Shown here in pieces: positions 1-9,261 of a DNA stretch of 64,000 nt. Under the pieces are notes generated by a model. It made no database searches, was not told where the DNA came from, and saw nothing but the letters and a program-made list of their open reading frames with translations. Source of the stretch: Anaerococcus prevotii DSM 20548. GTDB taxonomy: Bacteria; Bacillota; Clostridia; Tissierellales; Peptoniphilaceae. The stretch is taken from positions 1,112,501 to 1,176,500 of the forward strand of contig NC_013171.1 in assembly GCF_000024105.1 (NCBI RefSeq), in the 5' to 3' direction. The translations under genes and the position numbers were made by a program. How positions within the stretch are numbered: position 1 is the stretch's first letter; the number at the start of each line of letters is the position of its first letter.

Positions 1-2470
1 GTTTAGCGTAAGGTGTTTCACCACAACCTGCACAAGCACCTGAGAACTCAAGTAATGGTTGTTTGAATTGGCTTCCCTTTAGAGTCATTGGATCCATAAC
101 ATCTTCTTTGTATCCAACTTCTTCATGAGCGTAATACCAATTTTCTTTTTCTTTTTCAACTTCATCTTCGAATGGTTTCATTAGAAGAGCTTTTTCTGGA
201 GCTGGACAAACATCTGCACAGTTACCACATCCAGTACAGTCTAATGGAGAAACTTGAATTCTAAATTCGTATCCTTCCATGCCCTTACCGATAGCTTTTT
301 TAGTATCAAAGCCTTCTGGTGCGTTTGCCTTTTCTTCTTCTGTTACTAAGAAAGGTCTAATTACTGCGTGAGGACAAACGTATGAACATTGGTTACATTG
401 GATACAGTTATCAAGTTGCCATTCTGGAACGTTAAGAGCGATTCCTCTCTTTTCGTATTGAGTTGTACCTGATTCGAATGCTCCATCTTCTCTACCAACG
501 AATGCTGATACAGGGATGTCATCTTCTTTTTGTTCAAGCATAGGTTTAACAATTTCTCTGATGAATTCAGGAAGTTCTCTTTCTTCTTTCTTTTCATCAA
601 CAGCGTCTTTCCAAGCTTCTGGTACTTCTACTTTGTGGATTGCATCGATTCCGCTATCAACAGCCTTGTAGTTCATGTTTACAATGTCATCACCCTTGTG
701 ACCATAAGATTTAACTATAGAGTCTTTTAGGTAGCCAACTGCATCTTCTAATGGAATTACGTCAGCTAGTTTGAAGAATGCTGATTGCATAATCATGTTT
801 GTTCTAGAACCTAGACCAATTTCAGCTGCTAAGTGAGAAGCGTCAATTGTGTAGAATTCTACATCATGTTCAGCAATATAGCGTTTCATGTTTGCTGGTA
901 GGTGTTCTTCTAATTCTTCATCTGACCAAGCACAGTTTAGTAAGAATTTACCACCATCTTTAAGACCTTTAAGTAGGTCGTATTGGTTAACATAAGCTAC
1001 CTTTGAACAAGACATGAAGTCTGCTTCGTCTAGTAGGTATGTTGATCTAATTGGGTCTTTACCAAATCTTAAGTGAGAAACTGTTAGACCACCAGATTTC
1101 TTTGAGTCATAGTCAAAGTATCCTTGTGCGTACATGTCAGTGTTATCACCGATGATCTTGATAGCTTGTTTGTTAGCTCCAACAGTACCGTCAGATCCGA
1201 ATCCCCAGAATTTACATCTTGTTGTACCTTCTTGTCTAATCTTAAGGTCTGTTCTTTCAAGTGATTTGTGTGTTACGTCATCATTGATAGAGATTGTAAA
1301 GTCTTCTTTTGGTTCATCTTTAGCAAGGTTTTCAAATACTGCTTCGATATCAGCTGGAACTGTATCTTTAGATGAAAGACCATATCTACCACCGATAATT
1401 TGTGGTTTATCTTCTTGATCATAGTAAGCAGATTTAACATCTAGTAGTAGTGGCTCACCGATTGATCCTTTTTCTTTTGTTCTATCAAGAACAGCAATTT
1501 TCTTAACTGTTTTTGGAATTGCTTTTAGTAGGTGTTCTTTAGAGAATGGTCTATATAAGTGAACTTCAATCATACCTACTTTTTTGCCTTCAGCTAGTAG
1601 GGCATCGATTGTCTCTTCTGCTGCTTGACATACAGAACCCATAGCTACTATGATTTCTTCGGCATCATCTGCACCGTAGTAATTGAATAATTCGTAGTTT
1701 GTACCAATTAATTCATTGATTTTGTGCATGTAATCTTCAGCTATACCTACGATATCTTCATAAGCATTGTTTACTGATTCCATTCTTTGGAAGAAGATGT
1801 TCTTTTCAGCTGTACCAATTGTTTTTGGTCTTTCTGGGTTTAGTGAATTGTTTTTAAATCTATTTACAGCTTCCATATCAACAAGTGGAGCTAGGTCTTT
1901 GTAGTCCCAAACTTCTATTTTTTGAATTTCGTGACTTGTTCTAAATCCGTCGAAGAAGTTTACGAATGGGATGCTTCCCTTGATTGCTGATAAGTGAGCA
2001 ACAGGACCTAAGTCCATAACTTCTTGAACTGAAGAAGCACAAAGCATTGCAAAACCTGTTTGTCTTGCTGCCATTACGTCTGAGTGGTCTCCATAGATTG
2101 AAAGTGCGTGTGTTGCAAGTGTTCTTGCTGCAACGTGGAATACACCTGGTAATCTTTCACCTGCAATTTTGTACATATTTGGGATCATTAGTAATAATCC
2201 TTGACTTGCAGTATATGTAGTAGTTAGTGCTCCTGCTGCTAATGCTCCGTGAACTGCTCCTGCAGCACCTGCTTCAGATTGCATTTCTTTTACTTCAACT
2301 GGTCTACCAAAAATATTTTTTCTACCGTTAGCAGCCCAAACATCTACTGCTTCTGGCATTGGTGATGAAGGTGTGATTGGATAGATTGTTGCAACATCAG
2401 TGAACGCATATGATACGTGAGCTGCTGCTGTGTTACCATCCATAGTCTTCATAGCTCTTTTAACTGTCAT
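1..2470 (-). CDS. nifJ: Pyruvate:ferredoxin (flavodoxin) oxidoreductase, copy 1, 3' end missing
   Basis: This enzyme converts pyruvate, CoA and oxidised ferredoxin to acetyl-CoA, CO2 and reduced ferredoxin in the cytoplasm. About 823 residues are present. The reading frame runs off the left edge, so roughly 350 C-terminal residues are missing compared with the complete second copy at 23531-27067. The N-terminus starts MTVKRAMKTMDGNTAAAHV and contains the YPITPSSPMPE motif. Later come two 4Fe-4S ferredoxin motifs (CNQCSYVCPH-like, then CTGCGNCADVCPA-like), and the cut lies just after a CAGCGETPYAK motif. The ATG has an AGGAGG ribosome site 6 bases away and a good sigma-A promoter upstream. It has its own transcription unit, unlike copy 2, which sits with ilvA. 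The two copies are clearly homologous but diverged, so this is paralogy and not a recent duplication. Confidence 0.96.
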   Translation of the reverse strand, partial: MTVKRAMKTMDGNTAAAHVSYAFTDVATIYPITPSSPMPEAVDVWAANGRKNIFGRPVEVKEMQSEAGAAGAVHGALAAGALTTTYTASQGLLLMIPNMYKIAGERLPGVFHVAARTLATHALSIYGDHSDVMAARQTGFAMLCASSVQEVMDLGPVAHLSAIKGSIPFVNFFDGFRTSHEIQKIEVWDYKDLAPLVDMEAVNRFKNNSLNPERPKTIGTAEKNIFFQRMESVNNAYEDIVGIAEDYMHKINELIGTNYELFNYYGADDAEEIIVAMGSVCQAAEETIDALLAEGKKVGMIEVHLYRPFSKEHLLKAIPKTVKKIAVLDRTKEKGSIGEPLLLDVKSAYYDQEDKPQIIGGRYGLSSKDTVPADIEAVFENLAKDEPKEDFTISINDDVTHKSLERTDLKIRQEGTTRCKFWGFGSDGTVGANKQAIKIIGDNTDMYAQGYFDYDSKKSGGLTVSHLRFGKDPIRSTYLLDEADFMSCSKVAYVNQYDLLKGLKDGGKFLLNCAWSDEELEEHLPANMKRYIAEHDVEFYTIDASHLAAEIGLGSRTNMIMQSAFFKLADVIPLEDAVGYLKDSIVKSYGHKGDDIVNMNYKAVDSGIDAIHKVEVPEAWKDAVDEKKEERELPEFIREIVKPMLEQKEDDIPVSAFVGREDGAFESGTTQYEKRGIALNVPEWQLDNCIQCNQCSYVCPHAVIRPFLVTEEEKANAPEGFDTKKAIGKGMEGYEFRIQVSPLDCTGCGNCADVCPAPEKALLMKPFEDEVEKEKENWYYAHEEVGYKEDVMDPMTLKGSQFKQPLLEFSGACAGCGETPYAK

Positions 2471-2518
2471 TTAAGACCTCCTATAATATTAGTAACAAAT
2501 ATCGTTAACACTATTTAA

Positions 2519-2547
2519 AGTATAAAGTTTATTAGGGGAATTGTCAA
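2519..2547 (-). promoter_or_regulatory. Sigma-A promoter of nifJ copy 1
   Basis: Read on the minus strand, TTGACA (2542-2547) is followed after 17 bases by TATACT (2519-2524). The predicted start is near 2512, giving a leader of about 40 bases before the AGGAGG site. The -35 matches consensus and the -10 differs from it at one position. Confidence 0.7.
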
Positions 2548-2667
2548 GGGATATTTTGAACTTTTTTATATTTTTAACTAAGATTGTTCATCCCACCAGT
2601 CAATTTGATAATCCCCCTAATCTTACTGATTATATAAGTTATTATTTATAATTTTCAATGAATCTTC

Positions 2668-3708
2668 TTATAATTGTTCGTCTTCATCTACTTGGCTAGG
2701 ATTTGATAAATCATCTGGCTCTCTGCCCGCAGCTTGTCTAAAGATATTATCGGTCATAACCTTTGCGGCATTGTAACCTAGGTTCTTTTCTCTTTGATTC
2801 ATAGCGGCAACTTCCACAATCAGCGCAAGATTTCTACCAGCCCTAACAGGAACAACCAGATGAGGAACCTTTACTCCAAGAATTTCTATGAAGTGATCAT
2901 CAAGTCCAAGTCTGTCGTATTCGTAATCTTCTTTCCATTGCTCTAATTCTATTACCAAATCAATTCCTGTAGTTGTCTTTACAGAACCTGAACCATACAA
3001 TCTTCTGACATTTATGATTCCAAGCCCCCTTATTTCCATGTAATGCCTTATATTTTCTGGTGAAGTTCCAGAAAGTCTATTATTTACGGAAATGATGTCG
3101 ACCATATCATCTGCTATTAGTCTGTGCCCTCTGTTTACAAGATCAAGGGCTGTTTCACTCTTTCCTACAGATGATTTTCCCATTATTAGGACTCCAACAC
3201 CAAATACTTCTAAAAGCTCCCCATGTACATTACTGGTTTTAGCTAGTTGGTATTCTAGTTCATCTGATAGCTTGGATATCAATCTTGTAGACTTTAGTGG
3301 AGATCTTAATAGAGTAACATCATAGTAGTCACACAAATCCTCTATGTCTTGATTGATTTCCTTATCATAGGTAAAGATGACTGCTGGAATTTTATATGAT
3401 AGGATTCCCCTAAATCTTTCATACTGCATCCTTGAATCTAGACTTGTCAGATAAGTGTATTCTACTGAACCAATCAATTGAAGCCTCTTGTGGGGAAATT
3501 TTTCTAGATATCCTGTAAGTTGAAGTCCGGGTCTATTAACTTCCGCACTTTCAAGCTCTATTTCTTCAAAATCACTTGACTTATGAACTATCTCTAGATT
3601 TAAGATTTCTACAATTTTACTTAGTTTAACAGTCTTATCATCTATTCCGCTTGTAATTTCTTTGTCTATGTGTTCGCTAAAATCGCTTATACTTGTACTA
3701 TTTGCCAT
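2668..3708 (-). CDS. hprK: HPr kinase/phosphorylase
   Basis: HprK phosphorylates and dephosphorylates Ser46 of the PTS protein HPr, the central switch of carbon catabolite control in Firmicutes. The C-terminal kinase domain has the P-loop GKSSVGKS (about residues 177-184), preceded by the conserved HG at 162-163. The family signature EIRGLGIINVRRLYG lies at 225-239. At 346 residues it is longer than the usual ~310. The excess is a short N-terminal lead and an acidic C-terminal tail. The start has an AAAGGA ribosome site. It lies 2 bases after uvrC, so the two are almost certainly co-transcribed with the upstream aminopeptidase. The DhaM protein encoded at 46.8 kb would also depend on HPr. The assignment is secure. 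Confidence 0.95.
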   Translation of the reverse strand: MANSTSISDFSEHIDKEITSGIDDKTVKLSKIVEILNLEIVHKSSDFEEIELESAEVNRPGLQLTGYLEKFPHKRLQLIGSVEYTYLTSLDSRMQYERFRGILSYKIPAVIFTYDKEINQDIEDLCDYYDVTLLRSPLKSTRLISKLSDELEYQLAKTSNVHGELLEVFGVGVLIMGKSSVGKSETALDLVNRGHRLIADDMVDIISVNNRLSGTSPENIRHYMEIRGLGIINVRRLYGSGSVKTTTGIDLVIELEQWKEDYEYDRLGLDDHFIEILGVKVPHLVVPVRAGRNLALIVEVAAMNQREKNLGYNAAKVMTDNIFRQAAGREPDDLSNPSQVDEDEQL

Positions 3709-3710
3709 AT

Positions 3711-5561
3711 CTATCCTTTCAGTCTAAAATATTTGTATATTTCTAAGGCTTGAACTTTCCCCACCAGAGGAACTTCCATGAGCTCTTCAACGCTTGCCTT
3801 TTTAATATTTGAAATTGTCTTAAAATGCTTGTAGAGGTTTTTCCTAGTTTTCTCGCCAACCCCTTTTATATTGTCTAGTTCTGTAGTCTTCATTGTGTTT
3901 TGCATAAGCTTTCTATGGTAGTTTATTGCAAATCTATGAGCTTCTTCTTGGATTTCATATATGAGCTTATAGACAGGATCTCTCCTGTTAATGGCGATTT
4001 CCTCATTGTTATAGACTATTGCTCTTGTAGTATGTTTATCATCCTTAACAAGTCCTGCTACTTCTATGGATAGACCCAAGCCATCTATAACTTCTTTTGC
4101 TATAGTGACCTGCCCTTTTCCTCCATCCATTAAGATCAAATCAGGTAGAGATCCAAACCCTGTCTGGGTATTTCCTTTTTCTTTTTCTTCTAGTCCACGT
4201 TTTAGCCTTCTCGTAAGAACTTCCCTATGGGATGCATAATCATCGCTTCCTACTACAGTCTTTATTTTAAACTTCCTATATTCCTTAGGAGTTGGTATTC
4301 CTCCCTCAAAGACAACCATAGATCCTACCGAAAGAACGCCGGATGTGTTAGAAATATCATAACATTCTACTCTAAATACATCTTTAAGATTAAGTATGTC
4401 CATGAGCTGGTTGATTCCAGAAGATTTCTTCCTTTCCTTTCTTTCAACTCTTTTATCATATTTAATTCTCATATCGAGAGCATTACGGCTTGCCATATCT
4501 ACAAGCTCTTTTTTCTTTCCGAGTTTTGGATTGTGTATATAAACCTTGGATTTTTTCTTTCTAGATAAAAATTCGCTAATAGAATCAAAATCTGCTGGCA
4601 TATATTGGACAAGAATTTCTTTTGGTACATACATTATATCTAGATAAAACTGCTTTATGAATGAAGACATAATATCTGAGTCAGTTTCCATAAAATCGTT
4701 TTTGATTATGAAGTGCTCTCTATCGACAATCTTTCCCATACGCATAAAGAAAACCTGGATAATAATAGAATTCATTCCCTTACTCATGGCTATTATATCT
4801 AGGTCATCTCCACCAGTTTCTGTAACGTTCTGTCTTTCAGAAATCACAGATAAGGCCCTATAGTAGTCTCTATATTTTGCAGCCATCTCGAAATTCAAAT
4901 CCTTACTCGCATCATTCATTTTAGCAAGAACCCAATTCGGGATTTTTTCTGATTTGTTCTCTAAAAACTTCACCACGTCGTCTATATGGTTTAAATATCT
5001 TTTCTCATCCTCCTTGTCTACACAAGGTCCCTTGCATTTATGGATGAAATAATTGAGACACGGCCTATCTAGCCTTGCACCCTTATCGAAGTTTAGATTG
5101 CAAGTTCTAAAGGGATAATAGAGGTGAAATAAATCGATCGCATCATTTACTGCATAAGCATCAGGAAAGGGTCCAAAGTAGCGTCCCCCATCCTTTAAAA
5201 CTTGTCTAACCTTTTTTATCCTAGGATATTTTTCCTTACAGATTTTAATATAGGGATATTGCTTATCATCCCTTAGGACTATATTATATCTGGGTCTATT
5301 TTTTTTGATTAAATTGCTCTCAAGAACTAAGGCTTCTACCTCATTTTGAACAATAATATATTCGAAATGGTCGATGTTTTTGACCATGGCAAGGACCTTA
5401 GCCCCCTTGTTTTTATTATTGTCAAAGTATTGGCGTACTCTTCTTTTTAGGGAAATGGCCTTGCCTACATAAATAATTTCATCTTCGGCATTCCTCATTA
5501 TATAAACGCCAGGTAGGTCTGGAAGTTCTTTTAATTTCTCTTTAATCTGTTTTTTTGTCAA
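3711..5561 (-). CDS. uvrC: UvrABC system subunit C
   Basis: UvrC makes the dual incisions flanking a lesion in nucleotide excision repair. The protein has the expected 616 residues and standard order: an N-terminal GIY-YIG nuclease (PGVYIMRNAEDEIIYVGKA, about 18-36), a UVR motif for UvrB contact near residue 205-235, the UvrC RNase H-like endonuclease domain (VECYDISNTSG region, about 400-540) and a C-terminal helix-hairpin-helix pair (IKGVGEKTRKNLYKHF). The start codon is TTG and forms a TTGA overlap with the stop of the upstream aminopeptidase, pointing to translational coupling. hprK follows after 2 bases. Confidence 0.96.
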   Translation of the reverse strand: MTKKQIKEKLKELPDLPGVYIMRNAEDEIIYVGKAISLKRRVRQYFDNNKNKGAKVLAMVKNIDHFEYIIVQNEVEALVLESNLIKKNRPRYNIVLRDDKQYPYIKICKEKYPRIKKVRQVLKDGGRYFGPFPDAYAVNDAIDLFHLYYPFRTCNLNFDKGARLDRPCLNYFIHKCKGPCVDKEDEKRYLNHIDDVVKFLENKSEKIPNWVLAKMNDASKDLNFEMAAKYRDYYRALSVISERQNVTETGGDDLDIIAMSKGMNSIIIQVFFMRMGKIVDREHFIIKNDFMETDSDIMSSFIKQFYLDIMYVPKEILVQYMPADFDSISEFLSRKKKSKVYIHNPKLGKKKELVDMASRNALDMRIKYDKRVERKERKKSSGINQLMDILNLKDVFRVECYDISNTSGVLSVGSMVVFEGGIPTPKEYRKFKIKTVVGSDDYASHREVLTRRLKRGLEEKEKGNTQTGFGSLPDLILMDGGKGQVTIAKEVIDGLGLSIEVAGLVKDDKHTTRAIVYNNEEIAINRRDPVYKLIYEIQEEAHRFAINYHRKLMQNTMKTTELDNIKGVGEKTRKNLYKHFKTISNIKKASVEELMEVPLVGKVQALEIYKYFRLKG

Positions 5562-7327
5562 ATTGCTTTACAACTCTCTTTCAAATATTCTAACTCTGAT
5601 CCTTCGAGATATGGGCTTAATTTTTCAAAGCAGGTCTTGTTATATTCGTTAAGCCAATCAATCTCATCCCTATTAAGCATCTCAGTCTTGACTGGTCTTG
5701 TATCTATAGGAACAAAGGTTAGACTTTCAAATTGATTGAACTTTCCAAATTCATTTTCCATAGCTCTTTTTACGTAAGCCTCATTTTCAATTCTTATTCC
5801 GTGAGAATTTTCTATATAAAGGCCTGGCTCGATTGATGTAGTCATGTTTTCTACAAACCCGCTATCATCTCTTTCTGAAATTCTTTGTGGCCCCTCATGT
5901 ACAGTAAGTACAAAGCCTACCCCGTGTCCTGTTCCATGGAAGAAGTCCTTGCCTGCTTGCCATAGTGGATATTTAGCTATAGCATCTAGTCTCTGTCCAT
6001 TGGTCTTATCTTTAAACCTTGCCAAAAATAAGCTCAAGAATGATTTTAATACTAGGGTGTAGTCAGTTTTTTCCTGATCAGTCAGTCTTCCTAGTGCTAC
6101 AGTTCTTGTGATATCTGTAGTTCCTTCCTTATAGTGAGCACCAGAATCGACTAAGATCATTCCCTCATTTCTGATTGTCTTAGATCCTGTAGCTTGTGGA
6201 GCATAGTGTACTATAGCTGCATTTTCCTTATAACCTGCTATTGTTTCGAAGGAATCTTCAATGTAGGATTCATCTTCCTTTCTTAAGTCTTGGAGTTTCT
6301 TGCTTGCTAAAAGCTCATTTAAATTTCCAGTCTTTGCCCCAACTTCAAGCCAAGCGAAAAACTTAGTCAAGGCAATACCGTCTTTGATGTAGGCCTTTTT
6401 GATATTTTCTATCTCAACATCATTTTTAATCGCCTTCATATCAGTTGTTATATTTGTACCGAGACTTACCTTAACATTAGAATTTATGCTATCATATATA
6501 GCAACATTTGTTCTTTCAGGATCGAGAAAGATTCTATTCTTACCTGGTATATTATTTAATAGCTTAAAGATAGATTCATAGGCATATAATTTAACACCAT
6601 TATCTTCAAGATAATCTCTAACTTCTCCAGGAATTTTTTCTTCATCTATGCACAAATATGCTTCATCTTTTGATATTAAAGAATATGACAAAATAACTGG
6701 ATTGTAATCAATATCGTTACCTCTAATATTTAAAAGATAGCAAATGTCTTCAGGAGAACCTATGAAAGTATAATCATAACCATTATCGGCCATTTTCTTT
6801 CTAAGACGTTCTATTTTTTGTAAAATACTTTCACCTGCATATTTATCTTTCATAATCCAAGCTTTATCTTTTCTTAAGCTTGGTCTATCTGTCCAAATTT
6901 GAGAGATATAATCAACATCGGATACCAGAATTCTCGCTCCCATACTTTCACTTAGATCCTTATAGGCTTTTACCGAAAAGTTTTCGCCATCAAAGGCAAT
7001 CTTGCCAAATTCTCCTATATTTTCATCTAAGTATTCGATTAGATTAGGAACACCTTCTACTCCCATTTTCATTAATTTGAACTCAGAATTCTTAAGCTCC
7101 TTAGCTGCTTGCAAGAAATATCTGCTATCAGTCCATAAAAGCGCCTCATTCATAGTAATAAGAACAGTTCCAGCAGATCCTGTAAAGCCTGATATAAATT
7201 CACGTGTTTTGTAATAATCAGACAAATATTCTGACTGGTGAGGATCAGAAGTTGGAACTATATAAGCGTCTATATTTCTTTCTCTCATTAGATTTCTAAG
7301 TTTTTCTAATCGTTCGTTGATATTCAT
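5558..7327 (-). CDS. Xaa-Pro aminopeptidase, M24B family
   Basis: This cytoplasmic metallopeptidase removes an N-terminal residue preceding proline. At 589 residues it is of the long three-domain type: two creatinase-like N-terminal domains (about 1-300) and a pita-bread catalytic domain. The metal-binding signatures are visible: DSGAHYKEGTTDITRT with two Asp ligands, HGTGHGVGFVLTVHEGP with the His, and the two Glu ligands in TSIEPGLYIENSHGIRIENE. It is the first gene of a unit with uvrC and hprK. Upstream on the minus strand there is a TATAAT at 7367-7372 with a weak -35. The substrate is inferred from the family; the N-terminal half could broaden specificity. Confidence 0.92.
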   Translation of the reverse strand: MNINERLEKLRNLMRERNIDAYIVPTSDPHQSEYLSDYYKTREFISGFTGSAGTVLITMNEALLWTDSRYFLQAAKELKNSEFKLMKMGVEGVPNLIEYLDENIGEFGKIAFDGENFSVKAYKDLSESMGARILVSDVDYISQIWTDRPSLRKDKAWIMKDKYAGESILQKIERLRKKMADNGYDYTFIGSPEDICYLLNIRGNDIDYNPVILSYSLISKDEAYLCIDEEKIPGEVRDYLEDNGVKLYAYESIFKLLNNIPGKNRIFLDPERTNVAIYDSINSNVKVSLGTNITTDMKAIKNDVEIENIKKAYIKDGIALTKFFAWLEVGAKTGNLNELLASKKLQDLRKEDESYIEDSFETIAGYKENAAIVHYAPQATGSKTIRNEGMILVDSGAHYKEGTTDITRTVALGRLTDQEKTDYTLVLKSFLSLFLARFKDKTNGQRLDAIAKYPLWQAGKDFFHGTGHGVGFVLTVHEGPQRISERDDSGFVENMTTSIEPGLYIENSHGIRIENEAYVKRAMENEFGKFNQFESLTFVPIDTRPVKTEMLNRDEIDWLNEYNKTCFEKLSPYLEGSELEYLKESCKAI

Positions 7328-7456
7328 TTTTTTCTCCTTAAAATCTTAAAGTAATCATCTATCTATATTATACTAATAATAATCTCTTTACATAATTTAA
7401 TTTCCTCAAAAGAGATTAACAAGCAAGTATTGACAGGAATTCATCTGATATCTAGA

Positions 7457-7484
7457 TTGATATTTCTCCTAAAACAATTATAAT
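7457..7484 (+). promoter_or_regulatory. Sigma-A promoter of ychF-tdk
   Basis: TTGATA (7457-7462), a 16-base spacer and a perfect TATAAT (7479-7484) lie about 40 bases before the ychF ATG. A GGATGGAG ribosome site precedes the start. The divergent pepP gene has its own TATAAT about 90 bases away. Confidence 0.65.
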
Positions 7485-7524
7485 ATAATCATTGCAAAAA
7501 TAAAAAAGTGGATGGAGTGATTAA

Positions 7525-8622
7525 ATGAAATTAGGAATAGTAGGCTTGCCTAATGTTGGTAAATCAACATTGTTCAATGCCATAACAAAAGCGGGTGCAC
7601 TTATTGCCAACTATCCATTTGCGACTATAGATCCAAATGTTGGTCTTGTAAATGTGCCTGATCAAAGACTAGAAGTTCTATCAGAAATGAGCTCTAGCAA
7701 AAAGATAGTCCCAGCAGTTGTAGAGTTCTATGATATAGCAGGACTTGTAAAGGGTGCTTCCAAGGGTGAAGGACTTGGAAATAAGTTCTTATCTAATATT
7801 AGAGAAACAGAGGCAATAGTTGAAGTCTTAAGATGCTTTGACGATGCTAACGTAACCCACGTAGATGGATCAGTTGACCCATTAAGAGATATAGAAACTA
7901 TTAATCTCGAATTGATTTTCTCTGATCTTGAACTTGTAGATAAGGTCCTAGAGAAGAGAAAAAAGGTTGCAAGAAGTGATAAGAGCGTAAGAAGCGAAGT
8001 TGAGCTTCTAGAAAGAATTAAGGAAGTTCTTGAAGAGGGAAAGTCTGCAAGAATATTAGACTTAAATGAAGAAGAAAATAAAATGCTTAGGGCTTACCAG
8101 CTTCTTTCTACAAAGCCAATCATTTATGTATGTAATGTAAATGAAGAAGATGCTGCAAATGATGGTAAGAATAATCCATATGTAGAGAAGGTTCGTGAAT
8201 TTGCCAAAAGCGAAGGAGCTGAAGTTTCTGTAGTTTCCGCTAAAATTGAGCAAGAAATTTCTGAAATCGAAGATGAAGAAGAAAGAGCGGAATTTTTAGC
8301 TATGATCGGTCTTGAAGAATCGGGTACTGATAAGGTAATCAAGGATTCATATAAGACTCTAAACCTAATGTCATTTTTGACAACTGGAGAGATGGAAACA
8401 AGAGCTTGGACCATCACAAATGGAACAAAGGCAGTAGACGCCGCTGGTAAAATCCACTCTGATATATCTCGAGGATTTATCAAGGCAGAGATTGTCTCTT
8501 ATGATGACTTAGTAGGATCTGGTTCAATCCACAAGGCTCAGGAAAAAGGCCTCCTAAGACAAGAAGGAAAAGATTACATCATGCAAGATGGTGATGTAGT
8601 CAACTTTAAGTTTAATGTATAG
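7525..8622 (+). CDS. ychF: Redox-regulated ATPase YchF (OLA1 family)
   Basis: YchF is an Obg-family P-loop NTPase that prefers ATP, binds ribosomes and modulates stress responses. The protein has 365 residues, the usual length. GLPNVGKST (residues 7-15) is the P-loop, and NYPFATIDPNVG and DIAGLVKGASKGEGLG are the switch regions. CNVNEED stands where GTPases have NKxD, as expected for this ATP-preferring family. A TGS domain closes the protein (LMSFLTTGEMETRAWTI to the end, ending QDGDVVNFKFNV). It overlaps or abuts tdk downstream. Confidence 0.95.
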   Translation: MKLGIVGLPNVGKSTLFNAITKAGALIANYPFATIDPNVGLVNVPDQRLEVLSEMSSSKKIVPAVVEFYDIAGLVKGASKGEGLGNKFLSNIRETEAIVEVLRCFDDANVTHVDGSVDPLRDIETINLELIFSDLELVDKVLEKRKKVARSDKSVRSEVELLERIKEVLEEGKSARILDLNEEENKMLRAYQLLSTKPIIYVCNVNEEDAANDGKNNPYVEKVREFAKSEGAEVSVVSAKIEQEISEIEDEEERAEFLAMIGLEESGTDKVIKDSYKTLNLMSFLTTGEMETRAWTITNGTKAVDAAGKIHSDISRGFIKAEIVSYDDLVGSGSIHKAQEKGLLRQEGKDYIMQDGDVVNFKFNV

Positions 8623-9235
8623 AAGTCCTATGAAAAAACAAGGAAGATTAATCGTCCACACAGGCTCCATGTTTTCAGGAAAAACAACCTCCCTTTGGAG
8701 AGAGCTTTATAGGATGAGGATAGCGAATTATAAAATTGTAGCCTTTAAACCGTCAATCGATAGCAGAGATGATGAAAGAAAAATCGTAAGCCACGATAAC
8801 TTAGAACTAGACGCTCATAAGGTCGAAAACTTAAGAGAAATCTTAGCTTATGCGAAAAATAAGGATATAGACTGCATAGGAATTGATGAATTACAATTCT
8901 TTCCTAACGATCCTGGCGAAGTGATTGATATATTCAACGAACTAATGGCAATGAAGATTACTATAGTTGTATCAGGACTTGATATGGACTATAAGACTCA
9001 ACCATTTGAAATTATAAAAGAAATCATGCCTATAGCAGATGAGCTTGTAAAGCACCACGCAATTTGCGCATCATGTGGAGAAGATGCTTGGGCATCTTAT
9101 AGGAAGACTTCGGATGAATCTCGTATCCAAATTGGTTCAAAAGATTTATATGAACCCCTATGCAGATCTTGTTATAACAAAAAAATGAAAGAAAAAGAAA
9201 AATACAAAAATCAAATATCTTTAGAGGATATATAA
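8615..9235 (+). CDS. tdk: Thymidine kinase (type II)
   Basis: This enzyme phosphorylates thymidine to dTMP in the salvage pathway. The P-loop is GSMFSGKTTSLWREL, and the catalytic/lasso region includes the family DE motif in CIGIDELQFFP. The zinc-binding Cys pairs are CASC and CRSC near the C-terminus. The reading frame opens at 8615, overlapping ychF by 8 bases. An in-frame ATG at 8630, after the ychF stop and giving MKKQGRLIVHTG, is an equally good start because neither has a strong ribosome site. Coupling to ychF translation is likely. Confidence 0.93.
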   Translation: MYRSPMKKQGRLIVHTGSMFSGKTTSLWRELYRMRIANYKIVAFKPSIDSRDDERKIVSHDNLELDAHKVENLREILAYAKNKDIDCIGIDELQFFPNDPGEVIDIFNELMAMKITIVVSGLDMDYKTQPFEIIKEIMPIADELVKHHAICASCGEDAWASYRKTSDESRIQIGSKDLYEPLCRSCYNKKMKEKEKYKNQISLEDI

Positions 9236-9260
9236 AAGCACGGTATCATCCCGTGCTTTT
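9234..9260. terminator. Bidirectional terminator between tdk and map
   Basis: A 10-base perfect stem, AAAAGCACGG with CCGTGCTTTT, has a 7-base loop. The A and T ends of the stem supply a U-tract on either strand, which suits the convergent tdk and map genes. Confidence 0.85.
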
Positions 9261-9261
9261 C

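Noticed and set aside
361-600. Frames on the opposite strand or in other registers of nifJ and other long genes
   Set aside because: They lie inside strongly coding genes, lack ribosome sites and show no domain; they are shadows.
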